Of a DNA stretch of 35,018 bases, positions 7,907 through 18,450 are shown one piece after another. The notes under the pieces were generated by a model, which worked only from the letters and a program-made list of their open reading frames with translations, was not told where the DNA came from and did not search any database. Each line of letters starts with the position of its first letter. Position 1 is the first letter of the stretch. The position numbers were made by a program, and so were the translations under genes. The DNA is from an uncultured marine group III euryarchaeote (lineage in GTDB: Archaea > Thermoplasmatota > Poseidoniia > MGIII > CG-Epi1), in NCBI GenBank assembly GCA_902627615.1, contig CACOJW010000015.1, forward strand, positions 1-35,018. Reading direction: 5' to 3'.

Positions 7907-8602
7907 ATGCGCGTTTCATGGGATATTATGCGCGATGGTCTTCCAATCATAATTGTTAATCTCAAAACTTACGAACAAGGTTACGGTGCAGACGGTTTTG
8001 AACTTTGTAAAATAATGGAAGAAATATCATTAGAGCACAACGTGAACCTAGCTGCAGCAGTATCAGCAATAGATTTAATTGATTACAGTGATAATTTGAA
8101 AATACCAATCTTTGCACAACACGTTGACGGAGTAACTTACGGTTCGAATACAGGTTCTATACTTCCTGAAGCAGTCAAATATTCAGGAGCAGTCGGCACT
8201 CTGGTAAATCACGCAGAATGTCAAATGAGCTGGGAGGAGATTGAGAAGACAATAAATCGTTGTAAAGAGCTTGGTCTCTCGACTGTACTTTGTACGGCTG
8301 ATCTAGAGTCTTCAGAGAAAGGATCGCATTTGAATCCCGACATGATTGCAGTTGAACCTCCTGAATTGATAGGTGGAGATATTTCAGTCTCAACAGCAAA
8401 ACCTGAGATTATTTCAGATACTGTGGAAATAGTAAAGGAGATTAATTCAGAAATTTCAGTTCTTTGTGGTGCAGGCGTCAAAAATCAAGAAGATGTTTCA
8501 AAAGCAATAACACTAGGTTCGGAAGGAATCCTTCTTGCCTCCGGTGTTGTGAAATCGTCAGAACCTCGAAAAGTTTTGCTGGATTTAATTAAAGGATTAT
8601 AA
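7907..8602 (+). CDS. tpiA: Triosephosphate isomerase, archaeal type
   Basis: A 231-aa enzyme that interconverts dihydroxyacetone phosphate and glyceraldehyde 3-phosphate in glycolysis and gluconeogenesis. The active-site residues are visible: N18 and K20 in IVNLKTYE, the catalytic His in TLVNHAE, and the catalytic Glu in AVEPPELIGG, with the phosphate-binding CGAGVKN loop near the end. The length of about 225-230 aa is typical of archaeal TIM and shorter than the bacterial form. The first ATG (7907) is chosen because it sits about 25 bases after the TATA element. A second in-frame ATG at 7928 would give a more usual N-terminus (MRDGLPIIIVNLK) and remains possible. Confidence 0.94.
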   Translation: MRVSWDIMRDGLPIIIVNLKTYEQGYGADGFELCKIMEEISLEHNVNLAAAVSAIDLIDYSDNLKIPIFAQHVDGVTYGSNTGSILPEAVKYSGAVGTLVNHAECQMSWEEIEKTINRCKELGLSTVLCTADLESSEKGSHLNPDMIAVEPPELIGGDISVSTAKPEIISDTVEIVKEINSEISVLCGAGVKNQEDVSKAITLGSEGILLASGVVKSSEPRKVLLDLIKGL

Positions 8603-8606
8603 TCAA

Positions 8607-8616
8607 TTTTATATAG
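8607..8616 (+). promoter_or_regulatory. TATA box for groES-groEL
   Basis: The sequence ttttatatag begins five bases after the tpiA stop and is a good archaeal TATA element. Transcription would begin near 8637, giving a leader of about 68 bases before groES. This is unlike the leaderless pattern of several other genes here. Confidence 0.6.
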
Positions 8617-8623
8617 AGGCCGG

Positions 8624-8665
8624 AGTAGACAACCTCAGGTTGCCTACTACTTGTAATTTTTACAA
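8624..8665 (+). promoter_or_regulatory. Two inverted repeats at the groES transcription start and leader
   Basis: The first repeat is AGTAG-a-CAACC (8624-8634), a three-base loop, then GGTTG-c-CTACT (8638-8648). That is ten paired bases with one internal mismatch, spanning the predicted transcription start. The second is TTGTAA (8651-8656), loop TTT, TTACAA (8660-8665). Either could be a repressor operator for a heat-shock regulator or RNA structures in the leader. Neither matches the bacterial CIRCE element. A tpiA terminator is a further possibility. Confidence 0.5.
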
Positions 8666-8704
8666 CTGTCAGGCCAGCCTATCCTTAAAAACGGAGGAAA
8701 GAAG

Positions 8705-10640
<1,936 letters not shown>

Positions 10641-10645
10641 GGATT

Positions 10646-11122
10646 TTATCCTTTTAATTCAACAAGTCTTTCCAAAACAGCTTCTGCGTGACCTTTAGCC
10701 TTTACTTTAGTCCAGGCTTCAGCAATTTCACCGGCAGGATTAATCAGGTAAGTAGTTCTTACTACTCCCATGTAGGTTTTACCATACATCGATTTTTCTT
10801 GCCATACTCCATAATCAGCTAGCATAACTTTCTCAGTATCTGCTAAAAGTTCTACAGTGAGATTATGTTTTTCAATAAACTTACAATGTTTTGCTTCAGT
10901 ATCAGGACTTATTCCATAGATTGAAGCTCCATGCTCGTTGAATTTATCACCCAAATCAGTAAATTCTTTAGCTTCTACTGTACAACCCGGTGTATCATCT
11001 CTTGGATAGAAATAAACTACAGTCCATTTATCTAATAAATGTTCTAATTCAATTGTTTTTCCATTTTGATCAGGTATCGAAAAATTTGGAGCCTTTTGTC
11101 CCACTTCTAAAATTTTAGTCAT
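10646..11122 (-). CDS. bcp: Peroxiredoxin, Bcp/PrxQ type
   Basis: A 158-aa thiol peroxidase that reduces hydrogen peroxide and organic hydroperoxides. The peroxidatic cysteine is C47 in RDDTPGCTVEAKEF. Fold elements include VGQKAPNFSIPDQNGK, VVYFYPRDDTPGC and the C-terminal VRTTYLINPAGEI. In many Bcp proteins the resolving cysteine is five residues after the peroxidatic one (CxxxxC). Here that position is Lys (AKEF), so recycling must use another cysteine or an external thiol, as in other members of the family. The gene is convergent with groEL and its ATG is 31 bases after the pccB stop on the other side. Confidence 0.95.
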   Translation of the reverse strand: MTKILEVGQKAPNFSIPDQNGKTIELEHLLDKWTVVYFYPRDDTPGCTVEAKEFTDLGDKFNEHGASIYGISPDTEAKHCKFIEKHNLTVELLADTEKVMLADYGVWQEKSMYGKTYMGVVRTTYLINPAGEIAEAWTKVKAKGHAEAVLERLVELKG

Positions 11123-11153
11123 AATATTCGATTAGATGTAGGATAATTAAAAT

Positions 11154-12698
11154 TTACAGAGGAATGTTGCCATGCTTTCTTTTTGGCCTTTCTTCTCTTT
11201 TACTTCCATATCTTTCTAAGGCAACAATCAATTCATTTCTTGTATTTCTTGGGAAGATAACTCTGTCGATATATCCTCTTTCTGCAGCAATATATGGAGA
11301 TGCAAATTTTTCTTTATATTCATCAGTTAATTCTTTATGTTTCTTAGTAGGATCTTCAGCATCTTCAATTTCCTTCCTAAAGATGATATTTACAGCACCT
11401 TCAGATCCCATAACTGCAATTTCTGCAGTAGGCCATGCGACGTTAAGATCTGCGCGTATGTGCTTTGATGACATAACATCGTATGCACCACCGTAGGCTT
11501 TTCTCGTAATTACAGTCAATTTAGGTACAGATGCTTCTGAAAAAGCATACAATAGTTTTGCCCCGTGCCGAATAATTCCTGCATGCTCTTGTTCAGTTCC
11601 AGGCAAAAATCCAGGAACATCTACAAAAGTCACTATAGGGATATTGAAGGCATCGCAAAATCTAACAAATCGAGCAGCCTTTGTTGAAGCGTCAATATCC
11701 AGACATCCTGCTAAGACAGCAGGTTGGTTAGCTACAATACCTACAGGGTGACCTTTCAATCTTGTAAAGCCTGTGATTATATTTTTAGCCCAGTATGGTT
11801 GCAATTCAAACAACCGTTCATCAAATATTAGATTGATAACATCTCTCATGTCGTAGGGTTCGTTTGAATTATTTGGAATGATTGAATCTAGTTCTTTTAT
11901 GCTCTCCAGTTCTTCCTTATCATAGCTGGATATAGGTACTCCTTCAGCATTATTTTGAGGAATATAGCTCATTAGTTCTCTCAGTGCATCAAACATGTCT
12001 TCTTCAGAATCACATGCTAAATGTGCAACTCCTGAAGTTGAGTTGTGAGTCATAGCACCTCCTAAATCCTCAAAAGTAACATCTTCGTGAGTTACAGTCT
12101 TGATCACATCAGGTCCTGTAATGAACATATGACTTGTATTTTTAACCATCAAAGTAAAATCCGTCATCGCAGGACTATAAACAGCACCTCCAGCACATGG
12201 ACCAAGTATTAGGGAAAATTGAGGTATAACTCCAGAGGATTGTACGTTTCTGTAGAAAATTTCTGCATACCCTCCTAGACTTGCTACACCTTCTTGAATT
12301 CTGGCACCACCCGAATCATTGAGACCAATAATTGGGCATCCAGTTTTTGCAGCCATATCCATAACTTTGCATATTTTTTGCGCATGGGCTTCACCTAAAG
12401 CCCCTCCAAAGACCGTAAAATCTTGAGCAAAAACGTAGACAGTTCTTCCATTAATCGTACCGTGACCAGTGATTACTCCGTCACCTTCAGGTTTTTTCTT
12501 ATCTAAGCCAAAATTTGAGCTTCTATGTTTGACAAGTGCGTCAAGTTCAACAAATGAATCTGCATCTAACAACGACGATATTCGTTCTCGTGCAGTCATC
12601 TTACCAGCTTTATGTTGCTTTTCGATTCTTACAGAGTCTCCCTTAGATACTTCTTTCAGTTTTTTCTCAAGATTTTGAATCTTCTCTGACGTACCCAT
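11154..12698 (-). CDS. pccB: Propionyl/acetyl-CoA carboxylase, carboxyltransferase beta subunit
   Basis: A 514-aa carboxyltransferase that moves CO2 from biotin to propionyl-CoA (or acetyl-CoA). Two crotonase-like halves are visible. The N half contains [20 protein letters not shown] and [20 protein letters not shown]; the C half contains [20 protein letters not shown] and [16 protein letters not shown]. The C-terminus KRKHGNIPL is also characteristic. The length fits PccB (about 510-520 aa). The biotin carboxylase and biotin carrier subunits are not in this window. A methylmalonyl-CoA mutase gene lies 2.8 kb away on the same strand, supporting a propionyl-CoA role. A TATA-like element at 12716-12727 is about 25 bases from the ATG. 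Confidence 0.92.
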   Translation of the reverse strand: MGTSEKIQNLEKKLKEVSKGDSVRIEKQHKAGKMTARERISSLLDADSFVELDALVKHRSSNFGLDKKKPEGDGVITGHGTINGRTVYVFAQDFTVFGGALGEAHAQKICKVMDMAAKTGCPIIGLNDSGGARIQEGVASLGGYAEIFYRNVQSSGVIPQFSLILGPCAGGAVYSPAMTDFTLMVKNTSHMFITGPDVIKTVTHEDVTFEDLGGAMTHNSTSGVAHLACDSEEDMFDALRELMSYIPQNNAEGVPISSYDKEELESIKELDSIIPNNSNEPYDMRDVINLIFDERLFELQPYWAKNIITGFTRLKGHPVGIVANQPAVLAGCLDIDASTKAARFVRFCDAFNIPIVTFVDVPGFLPGTEQEHAGIIRHGAKLLYAFSEASVPKLTVITRKAYGGAYDVMSSKHIRADLNVAWPTAEIAVMGSEGAVNIIFRKEIEDAEDPTKKHKELTDEYKEKFASPYIAAERGYIDRVIFPRNTRNELIVALERYGSKREERPKRKHGNIPL

Positions 12699-12715
12699 TA
12701 GACTCCCATCGAAGT

Positions 12716-12770
12716 AGTTCTATAACTTTGTGCCCACTATCAGAAGAACGCCCAAAGCACTTATCATATG
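12716..12770. promoter_or_regulatory. Divergent promoters of pccB and hisS
   Basis: The 88-base gap between the divergent starts holds two separate TATA-like elements. One is ttctataacttt (12716-12727), read as aaagttatagaa for pccB. The other is ttatcatatg (12761-12770) for hisS. Each is about 25 bases from its start codon, so both transcripts are predicted to be leaderless. Confidence 0.42.
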
Positions 12771-12786
12771 GCTTCAATAACACTGT

Positions 12787-14043
12787 GTGACCCAAGGCGT
12801 ACGTGGTACTCGAGATTTTTATCCAGAGGATATGCGATTGAGAAATTGGCTGTTTGATAATTTTATTGCAGCTTCACTTTTACATGGTTTTGAAGAATAC
12901 GATGCGCCAGTTTTAGAGCACGAAGAATTGTATACTAGGAAACAGGGCGAAGAAATAACAAAGCAACTATACAATTTTCAAGATAAAGGAGAACGTAAGG
13001 TTTCGCTTCGTCCAGAAATGACCCCTTCTTTAGCCCGCATGGTTATGTCTCGAGCAGGAAGTTTACCTATGCCAATTAAATGGTTCTCAATTCCACAATG
13101 CTGGCGCTACGAAAGAACGCAAAGAGGTCGCGGGCGTGAGCACTACCAATGGAATGTAGATATTTGGGGAACAACTGAATTATCTGCAGATGCTGAATTG
13201 ATTTCAGTTATTGTTACCTTTTTTGAGGAATTAGGTTTAACATCAGAAGATATTGTAATTCGTATAAGCAGCCGTAAAGTTTTGGAAGAAGTATTGGGCT
13301 CATTAGGAGTTGAAGGGGATTTATTTGCTAAAACATGCATTATAGTTGATAAAATGGATAAATTACCCTCAGAACTAATTGAGGAACAATTATCTGATTT
13401 AGGGCATTCTTCTGAAGTTATAGCTAAAATTCAGTCAGTTCTTGGAATCAAAGATATGGATAAATTAGCAAATGCGTTAGGAAAAGAAAGTGCAGCAATT
13501 ATGGAATTGACTACATTGTTTGATTTGGTTGATTCATATGGCATGTCTGAATGGCTTCAATTCGATGCATCTATAGTTCGAGGCCTTGCGTATTATACAG
13601 GTTCTGTTTTTGAAGCCCACGATAGAGAAGGTAAATTCAGAGCAATTTGTGGAGGAGGCAGATATGATAATCTTCTATCAACTTTGGGAGGGAAGGATTT
13701 GCCAGCAACAGGTTTCGGGTTTGGGGATATGGTAATTATGGAATTATTAGAAGAGAAAAACTTGATTCCAGAATTAATTAGTGGAGTTGATGATATTGTT
13801 CTTTCTTTAAGTCAAGATTTAAGAGACATTGCAGTTAGAGTTGCTGCAGCATTACGCCTTTCAGATCGAACAGTTGATTTAGTCTTAGAAGATAAAAAAA
13901 TGAAATGGGCCTTCAAGCATGCCGAACGAGTTGGTGCAAAACGATTAGTTCTTCTCGCTCCAGATGAGTGGTCTCGCAAGATGATCAAGGTAAAAGATTT
14001 AGAGACCGGTGAAGAGAAAGAAGTGTCTTTTAAAGAACTTTAA
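12787..14043 (+). CDS. hisS: Histidyl-tRNA synthetase
   Basis: A 418-aa class II synthetase that charges tRNA-His. Motifs in order are GTRDFYPED at the N-terminus, motif 2 WRYERTQRGRGREHYQWNVD, the histidine-binding signature RGLAYYTGSVFE, motif 3 ATGFGFGDMVI, and a C-terminal anticodon-binding domain (about residues 335-418). TLRPEMTPSLARM-type residues (RPEMTPSLARM) are present in motif 1. The length is normal. The start is GTG at 12787 directly before TQGVRGTRDF and about 25 bases after a TATA-like element. A tRNA-His gene lies 1.3 kb downstream on the other strand, behind a ligase gene. Confidence 0.96.
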   Translation: MTQGVRGTRDFYPEDMRLRNWLFDNFIAASLLHGFEEYDAPVLEHEELYTRKQGEEITKQLYNFQDKGERKVSLRPEMTPSLARMVMSRAGSLPMPIKWFSIPQCWRYERTQRGRGREHYQWNVDIWGTTELSADAELISVIVTFFEELGLTSEDIVIRISSRKVLEEVLGSLGVEGDLFAKTCIIVDKMDKLPSELIEEQLSDLGHSSEVIAKIQSVLGIKDMDKLANALGKESAAIMELTTLFDLVDSYGMSEWLQFDASIVRGLAYYTGSVFEAHDREGKFRAICGGGRYDNLLSTLGGKDLPATGFGFGDMVIMELLEEKNLIPELISGVDDIVLSLSQDLRDIAVRVAAALRLSDRTVDLVLEDKKMKWAFKHAERVGAKRLVLLAPDEWSRKMIKVKDLETGEEKEVSFKEL

Positions 14044-15314
14044 ACTTCACATTCATTTAGTGGTTTATCATCTCGCGTTCGGACAATAATAGGAAATTCA
14101 AAGCATAATTGTCCCTTATCGTTTCTTTCTTGTCTACTTTGGTATTCTAGTTCGACAGCAAACCAATCTTTTTCGTTTAGCTGAGTATCTTCTAAAGCAT
14201 ATCCTTTTTGCATTAATTCAGAAGTAAGATTATCCATATTTTCCTCTCCTAAACGACCGCCGCCAGCCCAACCACAATCAACTAGCACAGGTTCATCAAA
14301 AAATGGGCTTTTTTCGTATTGTCCAAGCCTAAATCTTGCAAATCTAACTTCATGCTTACCTGAGCCAGGACATACTCTGGTGACAATGCAATCAGTAGTC
14401 TCAATGAACTTAAACTTGTAAGAACCTTTTCTTTTTGGTTTTCCATTCATTGTAAAAGTTATTGTATCTTCGGCTTGCCTCAGAATAAATCCTTCCCAGT
14501 CTTTATTTTTTGCCTTAGTAGCCATGTCTTCTGTAAATGCGCTAATTTTACGTTCCCCGAAGAATTTAGTTATTTCTAATCTTTCTAAGAAAGTTCTGTC
14601 TGTTACATCCTCTCCGTACCAAAATATCACATCGAATACGTTGTATTGAAATTCATATCCTTCAGAGATTAGGGATTCATATTTCGATTTAGCTTTAGCT
14701 TCAGTAGTAGTTTCGGTGGTGACAGCTTTCAAAACTTTAGGATCTTCATTACCATTACTATCAAACGCTATTAATTCTCCAATTATCAAGGATTCTTCTG
14801 GTAATTTATCTAAATTAAATCTTAATTCTTTAACAACAGATAAAATTTCAGTTATTGGTTTTATTCTTCTTGTATATCCTATCTTTTCCTTACCTGTATT
14901 GTGCAGTAAAATACAGGATCCATTGTATTTTCTTTCAGCTAGCCAAGTTCCATCATATGGGTCATCTTTGTCTTTGATTTTACTGATCGGCTTGCACGGA
15001 GCAAATGATTGTGTCAAAGTAGAACCTACAACAATTTCTTCGCCAATTATTGCGTCTTCTTTATTTTCGACATATCCTTCTTCTTTCTTTTTCTTAACTT
15101 TCCTTTCAAATTCCAAAATAGTTTGTTCTTCATCAGAAGTTTCGTTTGAACGTCCTTTATTTTTACCATAAACAGTTTCCTTTGTTATCTGTTTTTTACC
15201 GTCTTCATCCTCTTTTGATGTCCACCACTCAGTAATTATTTCGTTTCCTTTTGCTTCTATTACCATATGTTTCAATCTTCCGGTAAGATGCAATTGGTAC
15301 AGAGTTGTCTTCAT
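14040..15314 (-). CDS. WGR-domain plus ATP-dependent DNA ligase-like protein
   Basis: A 424-aa protein. Residues 1-85 resemble a WGR domain (TLYQLHLTGRLKHMVIEAKG, then VYGKNKGRSNETS and FERKVKKKKEEGYVE). Residues about 105-305 form a nucleotidyltransferase of the ATP-dependent ligase type: nucleophile Lys129 in ERKYNG (KxDG-like with Asn for Asp), GEL (179-181), EGFILRQ (275-281) and the KFKF motif (300-303). An OB-like domain follows, ending RTRDDKPLNEC, as in DNA ligases. The ATG at 15314 (MKTTLYQ) is chosen; the longer open frame would run into tRNA-His. It is probably a nick-sealing or repair ligase rather than the replicative one. Its stop overlaps the hisS end by four bases, convergently. 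Confidence 0.8.
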   Translation of the reverse strand: MKTTLYQLHLTGRLKHMVIEAKGNEIITEWWTSKEDEDGKKQITKETVYGKNKGRSNETSDEEQTILEFERKVKKKKEEGYVENKEDAIIGEEIVVGSTLTQSFAPCKPISKIKDKDDPYDGTWLAERKYNGSCILLHNTGKEKIGYTRRIKPITEILSVVKELRFNLDKLPEESLIIGELIAFDSNGNEDPKVLKAVTTETTTEAKAKSKYESLISEGYEFQYNVFDVIFWYGEDVTDRTFLERLEITKFFGERKISAFTEDMATKAKNKDWEGFILRQAEDTITFTMNGKPKRKGSYKFKFIETTDCIVTRVCPGSGKHEVRFARFRLGQYEKSPFFDEPVLVDCGWAGGGRLGEENMDNLTSELMQKGYALEDTQLNEKDWFAVELEYQSRQERNDKGQLCFEFPIIVRTRDDKPLNECEV

Positions 15315-15347
15315 CGTTAATCTCCTATAATTTAGGACTATAAAAAA

Positions 15348-15425
15348 TGGGGCGAAGCCCGGGAATCGAACCCGGGACGAGGGAACCACAATCCCCCAGT
15401 TTAACCAAACTAGCCTAGCTTCGCC
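15348..15425 (-). tRNA. tRNA-His (GTG anticodon)
   Basis: On the minus strand this folds into a tRNA with acceptor stem GCGAAGC/GCTTCGC, an extra 5' G(-1) facing discriminator C73 (the identity mark of tRNA-His), anticodon loop TTGTGGT with anticodon GTG, and T-arm CCGGG-TTCGATT-CCCGG. CCA is encoded at 15350-15348. The D-arm is weak, with a C12-A23 mismatch in my fold. A TATA-like ttagataaaatta lies about 25 bases upstream of the 5' end. Confidence 0.93.
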
Positions 15426-15469
15426 AAGTGATTACAAGGAAGCAGGGGATTAGATAAAATTACGTGAGA

Positions 15470-17089
15470 TTACAAAATTTCTTTTGGACGGTATTCTCCC
15501 CAAACTTTTCGTAGTGAATTACAGACTTCTCCAATAGTTACTTTATTGCTTACAGCCTCAATAATATAAGGCATTAAATTTTCATCAGTAGAGGCTATTT
15601 CTTCAATTTTTTCAATATACTTTGAAACATCACCCCGTTCACTTCTCAAATTGGATAGTTTTTTGATTTTCTCTTTTATCGCTTTTTCATCTATTTTTGT
15701 GATTTCTTCACTTTTATCTTCTTCATCTTCTAAGTATTCATTAATTCCAACAATGATTCGCTCTTTTCCTTCAACCTCTCTCTGAAATTTGTAAGCGGAA
15801 TCCATAATTTGAGATTGAATCCATCCCTCTTCGATGCATTCCAACATTCCTCCCTTGTCATCTATTTCTTTGATTAAAGCCATAGAGCTGTCGAAAAGTT
15901 CATGTGTCATTTTTTCTATAGTGTAAGATCCAGCTAAAGGATCTACAGTATATGGAACTCCAGACTCCTCAGCTATTATTTGTTGTGTTCTAAGAGCTAC
16001 TTTTGCAGCTTTTTCAGAGGGAAGTCCCAATGCCTCATCTAAGGCATTAGTGTGTAAACTCTGAGTTCCTCCTAGTACTGCAGAAAGTGCTTGTATTGCA
16101 GTTCTAACGACATTGTTATGAGGCTGCTGTGCAGTTAGTGTAGATCCTCCTGTCTGGGTATGGAATTTCATAGTCATTGACTTTTCATTTTTAGAACCGA
16201 ATCTTTTTGATATGATATTGGCCCATAATTTTCTTGCAGCTCTAAATTTAGCTATCTCATAGAGAAAATCATTGTGGCCATTAAAAAAGAAAGTCATCCT
16301 CGGAGCAAAATCATCAATGTCTAATCCTTTTTCGATTGCAGCCTCAACATATGCGATTCCATTAGCAATTGTAAAAGCTAATTCTTGTTCAGCAGTACAT
16401 CCAGCTTCTCTTATGTGATAGCCAGAAACAGATATTGTGTTCCAATTAGGAACTTCTTCAGCACAATATTCAAACACGTCAGTTGTTAATCTCATAGATT
16501 GTTTTGGAGGAAAAATGTAAGTTCCTCTAGCAATATATTCTTTCAAAATATCATTTTGAATTGTTCCTCTTAAATTTTCTTGAGAAACTCCCTGATTCAC
16601 ACCACTAGCAATGTACATTGCCAAAAGAATTGATGCTGGAGCATTAATGGTCATACTAGTTGATACTTTATCGAGAGGAACTTGATCAAACAGAGCATCC
16701 ATATCTTCAACAGAATCGATTGCAACCCCCACTTTTCCAACTTCTCCCATAGCCATTGCATCATCACTATCGTAACCAATTTGGGTTGGCAAATCAAATG
16801 CTACAGATAATCCACTTTGCCCTTCAGCAAGTAAATACCGGAATCTTTCATTCGTTTCTTTGGCAGTACCAAATCCAGCATATTGCCTCATAGTCCATAG
16901 TCTACCTCTGTATCCAGTGGCATGTATGCCTCTTGTGTAAGGGTATTTTCCAGGTAATTCCATTTCAGATTCATTCACATCTTCGGGAGTGTCTAGTATG
17001 TCGCGCTCATCTAACAAAGTTTCTTTTCTTTCTGGGTATTTATCCAGAGTTGGTTTGAGAGTATCCTCTTCCCATCGTTTTTTACTCAT
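15470..17089 (-). CDS. mcmA1: Methylmalonyl-CoA mutase, large (catalytic) subunit
   Basis: A 539-aa (from ATG 17089) TIM-barrel subunit of the B12-dependent mutase that turns methylmalonyl-CoA into succinyl-CoA. Family motifs are [66 protein letters not shown] and [16 protein letters not shown]. The B12-binding domain is absent, as in split archaeal and some bacterial enzymes, so a separate small subunit is needed and is not in this window. ATG 17089 has an AGAGG upstream and overlaps the plsC end by 8 bases; a TTG at 17104 is possible. With pccB it defines a propionyl-CoA to succinyl-CoA route. Confidence 0.95.
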   Translation of the reverse strand: MSKKRWEEDTLKPTLDKYPERKETLLDERDILDTPEDVNESEMELPGKYPYTRGIHATGYRGRLWTMRQYAGFGTAKETNERFRYLLAEGQSGLSVAFDLPTQIGYDSDDAMAMGEVGKVGVAIDSVEDMDALFDQVPLDKVSTSMTINAPASILLAMYIASGVNQGVSQENLRGTIQNDILKEYIARGTYIFPPKQSMRLTTDVFEYCAEEVPNWNTISVSGYHIREAGCTAEQELAFTIANGIAYVEAAIEKGLDIDDFAPRMTFFFNGHNDFLYEIAKFRAARKLWANIISKRFGSKNEKSMTMKFHTQTGGSTLTAQQPHNNVVRTAIQALSAVLGGTQSLHTNALDEALGLPSEKAAKVALRTQQIIAEESGVPYTVDPLAGSYTIEKMTHELFDSSMALIKEIDDKGGMLECIEEGWIQSQIMDSAYKFQREVEGKERIIVGINEYLEDEEDKSEEITKIDEKAIKEKIKKLSNLRSERGDVSKYIEKIEEIASTDENLMPYIIEAVSNKVTIGEVCNSLRKVWGEYRPKEIL

Positions 17090-17795
17090 CTCTTGCCCTC
17101 TCAAATCGTCTGATATATATCAACATTTTTCTATGCAATTCATCAGCAGCCTTTTGAGCTTCTCCAGGACCAACCTTCATTGGTTTCAGCCAAAAACAAT
17201 ATGCATTAGTTTTAACATCATTCATGTAGAAATCAAGCATACTTCTGAAAAGATCTTTTTCAGTACCATTACTGCCCCAATCTACCATAGGATTATCATA
17301 GCAAAAAACTAAAGGTTGAATCATGTGCCCACTATTTTCAGCAGCTTTGAAAACCCCCATCTTAAAAGGATCTAACTTACCAAAGGAAGATGTAGTTCCT
17401 TCTGGAAAAATCCAAAGTGGATTGTTAGTAGCATCCCATTTATTCAGTAAGTCAATCACTCCCTTTCTTGACTTACGATCTTCCCTTTTGACCCACAAAG
17501 TTCCAATTTTTTCCCCAATAGCTCCAAATAGCAAGTAATTTTTAACTTCCATTTTAGCAACAGCACCACCGGCCTTGAGTGCTAAGACGACTATAGGGTC
17601 TAGATAGCTAGTATGATTGGCGGCCAGGAAACCAGGTTGGGGTTTTCCATGGACGTATAATCTTGTATTGTAACGTTTTACTAATTTTCTAGCCCTGTAT
17701 GTTACCAGTTTCTTGTATTCCTCTCTATCATAAAATTGTATTTCTAATCTAAGCAAAAGCAAAACGTAAAGGAAATACAGTACTTTGAATAACAC
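17082..17795 (-). CDS. plsC: PlsC-like 1-acylglycerol-3-phosphate O-acyltransferase
   Basis: A 237-aa membrane-associated acyltransferase. An N-terminal hydrophobic segment (about residues 3-18) precedes the catalytic HX4D motif NHTSYLD (H61, D66) and the substrate-binding IFPEGTTS (F130-S136), both hallmarks of the PlsC/LPLAT family. These enzymes put fatty acyl chains on glycerol phosphate, a bacterial/eukaryotic lipid step unexpected in archaea, whose lipids are ether-linked isoprenoids. The start is GTG at 17795. A TATA-like stretch lies about 25 bases upstream, and the 3' end overlaps the mutase gene. The acyl acceptor cannot be told from sequence. Confidence 0.85.
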   Translation of the reverse strand: MLFKVLYFLYVLLLLRLEIQFYDREEYKKLVTYRARKLVKRYNTRLYVHGKPQPGFLAANHTSYLDPIVVLALKAGGAVAKMEVKNYLLFGAIGEKIGTLWVKREDRKSRKGVIDLLNKWDATNNPLWIFPEGTTSSFGKLDPFKMGVFKAAENSGHMIQPLVFCYDNPMVDWGSNGTEKDLFRSMLDFYMNDVKTNAYCFWLKPMKVGPGEAQKAADELHRKMLIYIRRFERARDE

Positions 17796-17835
17796 AATTA
17801 GCCTATGGCTTAGTTGTTAAAAAGAAAACTCTTAT

Positions 17836-18450
17836 CTAAATTAAAGGAGCTTCATAATCGTCGATGGTTTCTTCAAGTTCGCCATCGGCTGATAATTCAC
17901 CCTTCATTCTTAGTATTTCTCTAGCCATTAACCAATAGATTAAGGCCAATGATCTTCTACCTTTGTTATTTCCAGGAACTATGATATCAATATCAGTAGT
18001 TAAGTTATTCGAATCGCACATTGCTATGACAGGAATATTGATGTTTACAGCTTCTCTGAAAGCCTGAGCGTCGGCTGCAGGATCTGTTAAGACTATAACC
18101 TTAGGTTCAATAAAGAAACGCATTTCGGGATTCGTCAATCTTCCAGGCGTAAATCTTCCAGCTATACAGACAAATCCACAGGCATTTGCAAACTTCTTTG
18201 CAGGCTTCCATCCGTATTGCCTAGCTGAAACTACGAGAACATCTTTTGGATCATATTCCTTTAGGAAAGTAGCGGCTTCAGTTATTTTCTCAGATGTTAA
18301 ATTAACGTTTAAAATTCGAAGTCCATCATCTCTTACTTTGTAGACGTATGGTTGCATATCTTTGCTTTTCTGCTTTGTTCCAATGTGGACTCCACAGGTG
18401 AGGAATGTGTCCTCGTCAATCAGCAAATTTTTCTCTTCGGTTTCGGTCAT
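17836..18450 (-). CDS. rpsB: Small ribosomal subunit protein uS2, archaeal
   Basis: A 204-aa ribosomal protein S2 of the archaeal/eukaryotic type. Recognisable segments are LTCGVHIGTKQKSKDM, FIEPKVIVLTDPAADAQAFR and VNINIPVIAMCDSNN, followed by IIVPGNNKGRRSLALIYWLM. The length is normal for archaea. The ATG overlaps the enolase stop (ATGA), so it is the last gene of the rpoK-eno-rpsB operon, an arrangement conserved in many archaea. The Asp/Glu-rich C-terminal tail is unremarkable. Confidence 0.97.
   Translation of the reverse strand: MTETEEKNLLIDEDTFLTCGVHIGTKQKSKDMQPYVYKVRDDGLRILNVNLTSEKITEAATFLKEYDPKDVLVVSARQYGWKPAKKFANACGFVCIAGRFTPGRLTNPEMRFFIEPKVIVLTDPAADAQAFREAVNINIPVIAMCDSNNLTTDIDIIVPGNNKGRRSLALIYWLMAREILRMKGELSADGELEETIDDYEAPLI

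Noticed and set aside
8624-8648. Bacterial CIRCE element before groES
   Set aside because: The inverted repeat does not have the TTAGCACTC/GAGTGCTAA sequence or nine-base spacer of CIRCE.
14716-15171. 151-aa plus-strand frame inside the ligase gene
   Set aside because: Lies fully opposite the ligase, whose motifs are in order; the plus frame has Ser/Leu-rich shadow composition.
15315-15389. N-terminal extension of the ligase frame
   Set aside because: It would overlap tRNA-His; the ATG at 15314 gives a sensible WGR start.
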